In this document: in pieces, positions 43,764 through 50,402 of the stretch | Layout: every line of letters starts with the position of its first letter | How positions within the stretch are numbered: the first letter of the stretch is position 1 | From: CAZKCI01 sp964551475 | GTDB lineage: Bacteria; Auribacterota; Erginobacteria; Erginobacterales; CAZKCI01 | Assembly: GCA_964551475.1 (NCBI GenBank) | Contig: CAZKCI010000129.1 | Location: forward strand, 1-64,000 | Direction of reading: 5' to 3' | Length of the DNA stretch: 64,000 nucleotides | Program-made: the position numbers and the translations under genes | Notes under the pieces: generated by a model | What the model was told of the DNA's origin: nothing | Database searches by the model: none | Seen by the model: only the letters and a program-made list of their open reading frames with translations

Positions 43764-45215
43764 CTATAGCGACTCCAATCTTGAAGGTATCTTGAATCCC
43801 GCGATTTTTCGTGCTGTTTCTCCCCACACCTTGTGGAACGCCTTGGCCTCAGATTCAGTCGCCGGGAAAATAACCCCATCGTGTTTGGGAAGACCGATTT
43901 TCTTCAATCCAATCTGCTCCATCCCGGCTGATAGACTCGGCAGGAAAATCTCTGCACCCCTGACATTCCAATAATCCTTGGGTTTTCTATGCTTCCGAAA
44001 CCTTCGACTTGACTCGAACTCTGAAGGGAAGTATTTCGGAAAGAACGTTTTCAGAACTCTACCCAGTTCATACTCACGCATCCCCAACCCATAAATATTT
44101 TTAGGGGGTCTCCTATAGCCGGCCCCATTTATGATTGCATTATAGGGCGTCTTTACTTCGTCTCTCGTTGTAAACGCCACTCTATCTTCGGAATATCGCA
44201 GCACTTTATTGATGTCCCGTTTTGCGTGCTTGTAGTAATCGAAACCATCTTCAATTTTTTTTACAGCCTCCTCACCTCTAAACAGAACCACATAGAAGTT
44301 TTTAAAATCAACCTGCCAGAGGGGTTTCCCGTCAACACTCCGCAGATAAGGGCATAATTCCGAGTCGAGTTGTTGAATCGGAGGTTTAGAGACGAAAAGC
44401 ATCCCACTCTTTTTATGCCTCCACTCCTCCGGGATTATTTCTCCCCTTATCCATCTGATTGCCCACACTACGCTCCAGTAAATCGAAGGGAGCCTGAGTG
44501 CTTCCCACTTACCAGTAATCGCAGCTCGATGAGCAGCGCCATAGTCAAAGTAAAGACCTGTCCCATTGGTGCAAGCTTCCTGAATGTTCCGGGGGAGAGA
44601 AACTTTCGGGGCAGGATGAAGGACTACAAGTGACCGCAATCTCTTACGCGGGCTCCGAAGGTAATTCTTGCCCTTGTAATCGGCTAAAGACGGACAAAGC
44701 CTCCGTTCGAGATACTTGGACCCGGTTAACTTAATCGACGGGAAGAAACACTGAGCCGTGGCTGCATCGTTGGGGTGAAAGCTCCTTTTCCACACATCCC
44801 AGTTGGGACAGAAAATCAGATTGGACCGAGAAAGAATCCGCTTGAGTTCCGCAACACGGTTTCTGTTTCTACCATCCGCGTTGCGTATCTCCACTCCAAA
44901 GAAATATTTCGTGTTAAGGACTTTCCCGAGAATCAGAATGATGACTTCAAGATACGAATCGAGAATTTTCCGCCTTCCGGAATCCCTAAGTGCATGAATA
45001 CATAACCTCACGGCAGTCGTGGAAATAATCGCCCCTTTTGCGAACGTGACCCCTTTCTCTTCAGGGTGCCCTTCTCTGCACTTTTCAAACGATTCCCTCC
45101 GTTCATCCAACTCGGCTGTGGACTCCCGCTTACATTCTTCCAGTATCCGAGCCCCCTTTTCGCTGTTGAAGATTATCCGCTCGTCAATCCCAGGAGATTG
45201 TCTTGGATTGGACAT
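43764..45215 (-). CDS. Divergent family A DNA polymerase-like protein
   Basis: The 483-residue protein shows the ordered landmarks of a PolA palm and fingers. 'GMLFVSKPPIQQLDSE' (271-286) resembles the conserved 'RLSSSDPNLQNIP' segment. Motif A is 'WQVDFKNFY' with Asp303, then 'GEEAVKKIEDGFDYYKHA' like 'GDENLIRVFQEGRDIHTETA'. The O-helix-like 'TRDEVKTPYNAIINGAGY' has Arg351, Lys355 and Asn359. Motif C is 'LPKHDGVIF' with His445-Asp446 (the usual Glu is Gly). No 3'-5' or 5'-3' exonuclease domain is present. Residues 1-200 match nothing I know. It may be an island replicative or repair polymerase, or a defence or reverse-transcribing enzyme. It sits alone between long non-coding regions, 530 bases from attR. 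Confidence 0.65.
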   Translation of the reverse strand: MSNPRQSPGIDERIIFNSEKGARILEECKRESTAELDERRESFEKCREGHPEEKGVTFAKGAIISTTAVRLCIHALRDSGRRKILDSYLEVIILILGKVLNTKYFFGVEIRNADGRNRNRVAELKRILSRSNLIFCPNWDVWKRSFHPNDAATAQCFFPSIKLTGSKYLERRLCPSLADYKGKNYLRSPRKRLRSLVVLHPAPKVSLPRNIQEACTNGTGLYFDYGAAHRAAITGKWEALRLPSIYWSVVWAIRWIRGEIIPEEWRHKKSGMLFVSKPPIQQLDSELCPYLRSVDGKPLWQVDFKNFYVVLFRGEEAVKKIEDGFDYYKHAKRDINKVLRYSEDRVAFTTRDEVKTPYNAIINGAGYRRPPKNIYGLGMREYELGRVLKTFFPKYFPSEFESSRRFRKHRKPKDYWNVRGAEIFLPSLSAGMEQIGLKKIGLPKHDGVIFPATESEAKAFHKVWGETARKIAGFKIPSRLESL

Positions 45216-45628
45216 AACCGCACCGTACAGATTTGGTTTGAAGGATGCCGACTATTTTTGGAACTCCGGAAGTTATGGTAAACGATTCGGGGCGATTCAT
45301 CAATGAAGACTGACCAACGGGAAGCCCGCACTCCCCGACCAAACCGTTTACGGGAAGGGTCCCAGCAAAGGAACGAGGAGACACGCAGCACGCTGAACTC
45401 CATTTGAGGGAGGAGGGGAAACCGCAGGGGGGACCCAGCAAACGGAGCTGCCCAGACGCTTCTCCCCCCAGGGAGAACCATTGGAGCTCACCCCCCAACA
45501 TCCATCCGCAAGCCCGGATTCTGACTTAGGGGAACCAAGGAGTGACCGAAGATTTCCTATGGAAGCCTCGGACCCTAAATACTCTGCTTCCCTGAACAGA
45601 GTACGCTTCACTTTCCGGAATATATGAA
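45216..45628. other. Non-coding region upstream of the polymerase-like gene
   Basis: No convincing gene. 45310-45540 is locally purine/C-rich with GGGG and CCCC runs and could fold. It separates the polymerase gene from the attR end of the island. Confidence 0.4.
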
Positions 45629-45646
45629 GTGCCATTTCGGTGCCAT
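45629..45646 (+). repeat. Putative integrase arm-site repeat, right
   Basis: Identical to 23967-23984 (GTGCCATTTCGGTGCCAT), same orientation, about 100 bases inside attR. An AT-rich stretch with an inverted repeat (TTATCA..TGATAA, about 45702) lies between it and attR. Confidence 0.55.
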
Positions 45647-45746
45647 ATTCTCTGCTGTTCTGTGTGTTTATATATCATTATAATGTCCACAACTCGTTGA
45701 TTATCAATGATAATAGCCTTATTTGAAGGGAAACATAAAACGTGTT

Positions 45747-45774
45747 GGTTCGATTCCGACCCTCGCCACTTCAG
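45747..45774 (+). repeat. attR, right attachment core of the island
   Basis: An exact 28-base copy of the tRNA-Phe 3' end plus CTTCAG; no tRNA body precedes it. Confidence 0.85.
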
Positions 45775-45893
45775 CGGTTTTACCGTCGAGAGCACGGCGG
45801 CAACGATATAAGGTGGAACATATCCAGCCCGATAAAAGTCAAGGTTGGTGAATGAGCTGGAATCGATAATATTCCCCAACCATCCAAAAGAAA

Positions 45894-45928
45894 GGGACGG
45901 CCTCCTTGACTGAGAAACCGTCCCTTTT
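45894..45928. terminator. Bidirectional terminator
   Basis: GGGACGG (45894-45900) pairs with CCGTCCC (45918-45924). TTTT follows on the plus strand and TTTCTTTT on the minus strand. It terminates the HTH gene at 45953. Confidence 0.8.
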
Positions 45929-45952
45929 CTTGCCTGAATCCGGATCTGCGGC

Positions 45953-46552
45953 CTAGCTCTTCGCCTTCTCCTGCTTCACGGGCTCAGCTTGGAGGGCCTT
46001 GGGAGCGACTTTCCGAGCCCGCCCAGCCCTTCTAGCTTTGCGCGGCCTTCCAACCTTCCTGCTCGCCTTCTTCACGCCCTTTGTCTGGAGAGCGAGGATC
46101 TTGGCCAGTTTAGCTTTCCGTGGCTTCGCTTTCCCCTGCTCCCATGAACGAACAGCCGAAACACTCACCCGGAGGATCTTTGCGAGCTCTGACTGATTGA
46201 CTCCCAGCTTCTTCCGGAGGCTTTTGATGGCAGCAGGTGTGATCTCAGACTGCTTGCCTCTCTTGCCCGCAGCTTTTCTACTCAGCTTACGTCCAGCGCG
46301 TCTTCCAGGCTTTCTCCCCGCTTTCAGCCTAGCCTTTCTTCCCGGTTTGCGCCCAGGTTTTCTCCCCGGTTTCTTTCCAATACGGGCTTCACCAACTGCC
46401 GCTTTCTGGAACGAGGACAGCTGTTTTGCGACTTTGGCCAGGGCTTTTGCAATCACCCTAGCCGCCTTCATCACGTTCGCCACCTGCTTCTCGGCGTCTG
46501 CTTGAACCAAGGCTGAGATCTGGGCTTGCAACGCTATTAATCCCTTTGCCAT
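45953..46552 (-). CDS. Basic DNA-binding protein: XRE-type helix-turn-helix with KPGRK repeats
   Basis: The ATG at 46552 is used because GAGGAG lies upstream of it; the frame extends six codons further. The 199-residue product has an N-terminal helix, an extremely basic middle with repeated 'KPGRKPGRK' AT-hook-like units (about residues 60-100), an HTH with 'LGVNQSELAKILRVSVSAVRSWEQGKAKP', as in the MqsA/XRE fold, and another Lys/Arg-rich tail. A nucleoid-associated or regulatory role is inferred. It lies just outside the island's right end. Confidence 0.75.
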   Translation of the reverse strand: MAKGLIALQAQISALVQADAEKQVANVMKAARVIAKALAKVAKQLSSFQKAAVGEARIGKKPGRKPGRKPGRKARLKAGRKPGRRAGRKLSRKAAGKRGKQSEITPAAIKSLRKKLGVNQSELAKILRVSVSAVRSWEQGKAKPRKAKLAKILALQTKGVKKASRKVGRPRKARRAGRARKVAPKALQAEPVKQEKAKS

Positions 46553-46597
46553 TTTAAACTCCTCTCTCACTGGTTAGGGTTCTGATTATTGTGCTTT

Positions 46598-47125
46598 TCA
46601 ATCTGTCCTCGGAGATGGCGCAACTTTTGCCTCCGCCGCGTAATCTTTCGACCCGGTGTCCTTCGCGTTTTCACCTGGATGCGCTATAGATCCCACGACG
46701 CGCCATACCACTGAACCCCCGAGCGCACTTTTCACACCAGGGATCCAGGGGGAAAGCTGCAGAAAGGCGATCAGAGCCGATACCACCGCCAATGCCCTCA
46801 CAAAGCCAATAGCGCCCCCGATCAAACGGCTGTACTTCCCGACCATATACCGCTGCAGAAATGAGACTGCCGCCCTTTTTATTTTACGAACCGCTACATA
46901 CACTACACCCAGGCCGGCGACAAAACCAAAGCCGCCCGCAACGGATCGGACTGCATCAGACGCGGCGCCAACTCCCTTATCAACAAGCGCGAGCAAGCCA
47001 CACCCAGCGAGAATTGAAACCGCCAGCCGGACAAGACGGGCAACTTCCTCTGCGGCGCCCATCCGGAATCCTCTTATAGCCGCCACTACAGCGTACACCG
47101 CCACTAAACCGTCAAAGAGGTTCAT
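46598..47125 (-). CDS. CvpA family membrane protein
   Basis: A 175-residue protein with four transmembrane segments between residues 1 and 130. It has the family start 'LFDGLVAVYAVVAAIRGFRMGAAEEVARL' and 'SRLIGGAIGFVRALAVVSALIAFL'. CvpA is needed for colicin V production and envelope or bile stress in enterobacteria; the molecular function is unknown. It is followed 45 bases later by the HTH gene on the same strand. Confidence 0.82.
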   Translation of the reverse strand: MNLFDGLVAVYAVVAAIRGFRMGAAEEVARLVRLAVSILAGCGLLALVDKGVGAASDAVRSVAGGFGFVAGLGVVYVAVRKIKRAAVSFLQRYMVGKYSRLIGGAIGFVRALAVVSALIAFLQLSPWIPGVKSALGGSVVWRVVGSIAHPGENAKDTGSKDYAAEAKVAPSPRTD

Positions 47126-47170
47126 TCGTATCGTATCCCCCGCTCCCTAGATTATTCGATTGAAGTAACC

Positions 47171-47199
47171 TTGCAAGATAAGGAGATCAATCGCATAAT
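47171..47199 (+). promoter_or_regulatory. Likely promoter of the 14-residue-repeat peptide gene
   Basis: TTGCAA (47171-47176), 17 bases, CATAAT (47194-47199), about 85 bases before the ATG at 47283. Confidence 0.45.
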
Positions 47200-47282
47200 C
47201 TTTCGGCAGTAGATAATATTACTGATCATCCCCGACTACAAGAAAGAACTATAATCAGATCTGCGAGACTGTTGATTGACCG

Positions 47283-47519
47283 ATGTACCCGCCCATGATC
47301 TCCCAGACAGAAGAATACTACGACGGCGGCAAGTGTCTCAGGCAACCAGGGGAAGAGTTCTTTGACGGCGGCCAGGTGCTTAGAAAAACGGGTGAAGAGT
47401 ACTTCGACTACGCCAAATGCTTAAGGCAACCGGGCGAGGAGTTTTTCGATGGAGGGCTATGTTTGAGACAGCCGGGGGAGGACTTCTACGACGGGGGACA
47501 GTGTCTATGGAAGGCGTAG
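47283..47519 (+). CDS. Tiny protein of five tandem 14-residue repeats
   Basis: The 78-residue product is almost entirely five units of the form GEE-F/Y-F/Y-DGG-x-C-L-R-x-P/T: 'TEEYYDGGKCLRQP', 'GEEFFDGGQVLRKT', 'GEEYFDYAKCLRQP', 'GEEFFDGGLCLRQP', 'GEDFYDGGQCLWKA'. Codons differ between units while residues are kept (Arg as AGG/AGA, Gly as GGC/GGA/GGG, Leu as CTC/CTT/TTA/TTG/CTA), which argues that the protein sequence is selected. Four of five units have a cysteine. There is no signal peptide and no Shine-Dalgarno. I recognise no family. The acidic/aromatic/Cys pattern could bind metal or form a repeat solenoid; it could also be a peptide precursor. Confidence 0.6.
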   Translation: MYPPMISQTEEYYDGGKCLRQPGEEFFDGGQVLRKTGEEYFDYAKCLRQPGEEFFDGGLCLRQPGEDFYDGGQCLWKA

Positions 47520-47571
47520 GCTACACCTTCCTAGTCAAGTCGAGAAATCCACCCCACTTCAAATCTTTACC

Positions 47572-47703
47572 TTGACTTTCGGGGCAGGCAACCTATAGAA
47601 TGCGACTTGACCATTGGAAGACATGCTATGCCCAATATAGGGGAAAACCCAATCGTGGCCTTTTGACCCGCCGCTGGATGTGTAGTCCGGGGCGGGGATT
47701 TTT
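47572..47703 (+). ncRNA. Candidate small RNA or leader with own promoter and terminator, copy 1
   Basis: Promoter TTGACT (47572-47577), 16 bases, TATAGA (47594-47599). An RNA of about 100 bases follows, with conserved 'GGAAGAC..GCTATGC..ATATAGGGGA', ending in a hairpin (47667-47696: CCCGCC...GGCGGG) and ATTTTT. Copy 2 at 55544-55680 keeps these blocks. It is about 300 bases upstream of the membrane protein at 48001, and 47704-48000 holds nothing else recognised. The terminator hairpin resembles that of the family B leaders. Confidence 0.6.
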
Positions 47704-48000
47704 ATCTTGTGCAAGTGGCCCAACTAATGGGGGCAGCTCAAAATCAGGTCCTGACATGCAAGCTTGGTTCCTTCGCGGAGGGCTACGGTACACTTTCTAA
47801 CTTGAGAAGAATCACTCCTTATATAGAACAGCCAGTTGCGGCAATATAGCTTGGTTTAAGCCCCAATTAATCCCCCGGATATCACGGAAGAACCTGGTTT
47901 TAAGTGACAGTGCTAGGACATCGTAATCACGCAGTACTGGCATCACATCCATAGGGGACGGGTCGAGCATAGTCACCGGGTTGTTCAATTTCACTAACAA

Positions 48001-49899
48001 ATGGATTATTTTCCATTGAAGGCGATCTGCCGAGACTATTACCTGCCTGGATTGGTCTGCATACTGATCACTGCCGCATGCATTTATTCCGCCATTGACA
48101 AGGGATATGATTCATGGCCTTACAACAGTGTGGTCTACCTCCCGTCCGTCTGGGGATATGTATTCACGGCTGTCTGCGTAGCGTTACTGATTGCGTTCAC
48201 CCGTCATCGCAGTCGCTTGGAGGCCCGCTCCCCCCGGCACTTCATTCAACTAGGCATCTTTATTCTGGTGGCGCTCGTTTTTCTGCTTTGTATTTATTCC
48301 TGCCGGCCGTTTCTGCCTAACCTGGAAGGAGACGGCACTGTCGAGGATGATGATCCTCATATCAGGCTGCGGCTGGTGCTTCTCACCGAATTAATCGAAG
48401 ATTTCTCTCTACCTCGAGATAATGCCACCGCATTGCTTTGGCGGGTGTGCGGAATGATGTACATTGTCGGCGCCCTGGGATTGGTACGGACTTCACTCCA
48501 CTCGTTTTGGGACCGGGTGGCGGGGCTGGCCTATTTTGCGTTTTATCCGGCCGTACTTAACTTCTGTGGTCATAATGATTCCTATGCTGTTGAGTACATC
48601 TGCATCTCGGCGACCATCGGATTACTGTTTCTAGCGGAACGAAAATCGTCGCTGCCCTATCTGACCGCGGCCGGCGGAGCGTTTGTCCTCTCGATTTTGG
48701 CCAAGCGTCTTTCTTTGATCATCATTATATTCCCGGCCTGCTGGTTCCTCCTCCGCCGATCCAGTAGTGGCCTCAGCCGCCCGGCCATCAAAGCCTGGAT
48801 AGGACTCTTGGCTGCGGTTGTCTATATTACCGCCCTCTATTTATTCATCATGCGAGGGGTGCCATTATCCAGCTTCGGCCACGAATCCAACTTCTGGTTT
48901 ACTATGACGCGCGAAGACATTGGATTGTTGGCAACGCTTTATTGCCCCCTGCACCCTCTCATGCCAGTGCTCATTCCCTATGGTCTGTCGTTTCTCGGCC
49001 TGCTGCTGTCTTCCCCCGCCCGGCATTGCTTTCGGCAGAATCTTACCGTGTCGAGCGCCGTCTGTGGATCACTGGCGGTGACGGTCACGATTTACATGGT
49101 GCAACTGTTCAATCCTATCGCCGTTTATGGGATATTCGACTCCCTCACGCTCTCCGGGACCATAGGAGCGATGCTAGTGATTCCCATCTTCATTCTGGCC
49201 AGTCGTGGGCAAAGGAATCATTTGCCGACGCTGGCGACCCTCTGCGTTTTCATCACCGTCCCCCGTTTGGTGGTCCAACATCTCCCCATCGAACTGATGC
49301 GGACGGAAAAGTGCCTGCCGGGAGAGCATTCCAGATATTTTCTGCAGGAATCACCCTGCGGACATGTCGCGTCCAGACTGCTTCGTTTCCCCGCCCTGCG
49401 CACAACTGCATATGATTTTTATGTGCGCGGGGTTTATTCCAGCGATGATCACCGGAAGTTTGCCCCAGTGAATCTCTATTCGCTCATTCGCGAACAATAC
49501 CTCAATGGAGATCTGCCGGCCGGGAGAAGCAATTTGCGAGCATGCCTCCGCCGCTGGCCGGAAATCCTCGGCTTCCTCATGGTAACCCAACCCTTCGCTA
49601 ATCAAGAGGTGTTCAGGTCCTTCATCTCGGATTGCACGGTCATGGGACGAGAAGTATTGCAATCGACAGGCGATAGTTCGCATGCGATCATTGTAGCTAC
49701 CTGTGGCAAACTGCCGACTAACTCGCCACCGATTTGCTCGCAGTTGGAGACCGCAGCGGTACTGGTCTACCTGGACTACCTCAAACATCCGGGTACGAAG
49801 CCACCCCAGAAGGAATTCATCAGTCTGGGAGAAGAAACCCTACGAAAACTTGGCTTCCGAACAGTCCGGGTCCAGAAGGTAAACCAAGCATTGCCGTAG
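48001..49899 (+). CDS. Large polytopic membrane protein of unknown function
   Basis: The 632-residue product has about 11-12 hydrophobic segments over residues 15-430 and a soluble C-terminal part of about 200 residues. Early loop residues 'LEGDGTVEDDDPH' and 'FCGHNDSYAVEY' resemble the acidic first-loop region of GT-C-type glycosyltransferases, but no family motif is certain. The soluble tail resembles nothing I recognise. There is no Shine-Dalgarno. A role in cell-envelope sugar transfer is only a guess. Confidence 0.55.
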   Translation: MDYFPLKAICRDYYLPGLVCILITAACIYSAIDKGYDSWPYNSVVYLPSVWGYVFTAVCVALLIAFTRHRSRLEARSPRHFIQLGIFILVALVFLLCIYSCRPFLPNLEGDGTVEDDDPHIRLRLVLLTELIEDFSLPRDNATALLWRVCGMMYIVGALGLVRTSLHSFWDRVAGLAYFAFYPAVLNFCGHNDSYAVEYICISATIGLLFLAERKSSLPYLTAAGGAFVLSILAKRLSLIIIIFPACWFLLRRSSSGLSRPAIKAWIGLLAAVVYITALYLFIMRGVPLSSFGHESNFWFTMTREDIGLLATLYCPLHPLMPVLIPYGLSFLGLLLSSPARHCFRQNLTVSSAVCGSLAVTVTIYMVQLFNPIAVYGIFDSLTLSGTIGAMLVIPIFILASRGQRNHLPTLATLCVFITVPRLVVQHLPIELMRTEKCLPGEHSRYFLQESPCGHVASRLLRFPALRTTAYDFYVRGVYSSDDHRKFAPVNLYSLIREQYLNGDLPAGRSNLRACLRRWPEILGFLMVTQPFANQEVFRSFISDCTVMGREVLQSTGDSSHAIIVATCGKLPTNSPPICSQLETAAVLVYLDYLKHPGTKPPQKEFISLGEETLRKLGFRTVRVQKVNQALP

Positions 49900-49999
49900 C
49901 AAAGGCCACCCATTCCCGCCCCGGGGCCGCGAAGTACCGGTAGAAAGTAGGGGCGGGGAAATCCGACGCTCAGACCCTCACCCCCTCCAAATCCTGCAC

Positions 50000-50165
50000 C
50001 TTCTCAAGCTTCATCCTTGCCCACACCAACCTGCCTGCCGCCCACACTCAGCTCAACAACTTCGCCCCACATCCTCTCACACCCCCCTCTCCCCGCCTTC
50101 TGTTTCCTGGGCCGCTCGATCAACCTGGGCCTACTGGACAAGCATCTGCGCATCTCTCCAGTCAC
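50000..50165. repeat. Intergenic repeat C, copy 1
   Basis: 'ACCAACCTGCCTGCCGCCCAC' followed by 'CTCAGC.C.ACAACTTC' and then 'GGGC.GCTCGATCAA...GGGCC.ACTGG..AAGCAT' recurs at 55200-55490. On the minus strand it reads 'GGRQVG' in one frame, so it may be a decayed coding fragment. Confidence 0.55.
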
Positions 50166-50208
50166 TTCATCCCTTCTTCCCCAGCCTCCGGTCACCAGAA
50201 ACAATTGC

Positions 50209-50377
50209 TTGACAATAAATCTCCTGAGACGCCTTGACTTCCAAAACCACGGGAGAGATGATTGTCCACAGCAGTTCACACTAACCCCGTCGAGAGGCAT
50301 TGTGAGCACAGACTGGGGACATGAGGTACGGAAAGACTGACCCGGCTCGGATAGCGATATCTGGCCGGGACTTTATT
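50209..50377 (+). promoter_or_regulatory. Conserved leader RNA with terminator hairpin (family B, copy 3)
   Basis: Almost the same sequence as 19432-19595, from 'AAATCTCCTGAGACGCC' through 'GACTGGGGACATGAGGTACGG' to the hairpin at 50341-50369 (CCCGGC, GCGA-type loop, GGCCGGG), followed by a T-rich run. Candidate promoters are TTGACA at 50209 or TTGACT at about 50234. It precedes the SBBP gene by 25 bases. Confidence 0.65.
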
Positions 50378-50402
50378 TAGAGTTCAACCCGGGGAGATGA
50401 GA

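Noticed and set aside
43764..45215. Reverse transcriptase (retron, DGR or group II intron) interpretation
   Set aside because: No YxDD motif. The order of motifs and the HD motif C fit family A polymerases better. No template/variable repeat pair was recognised.
47812..48000. 62-codon minus-strand frame upstream of the membrane protein
   Set aside because: TTG start with no ribosome site; sequence without recognisable features and partly within the likely promoter region of the next gene.
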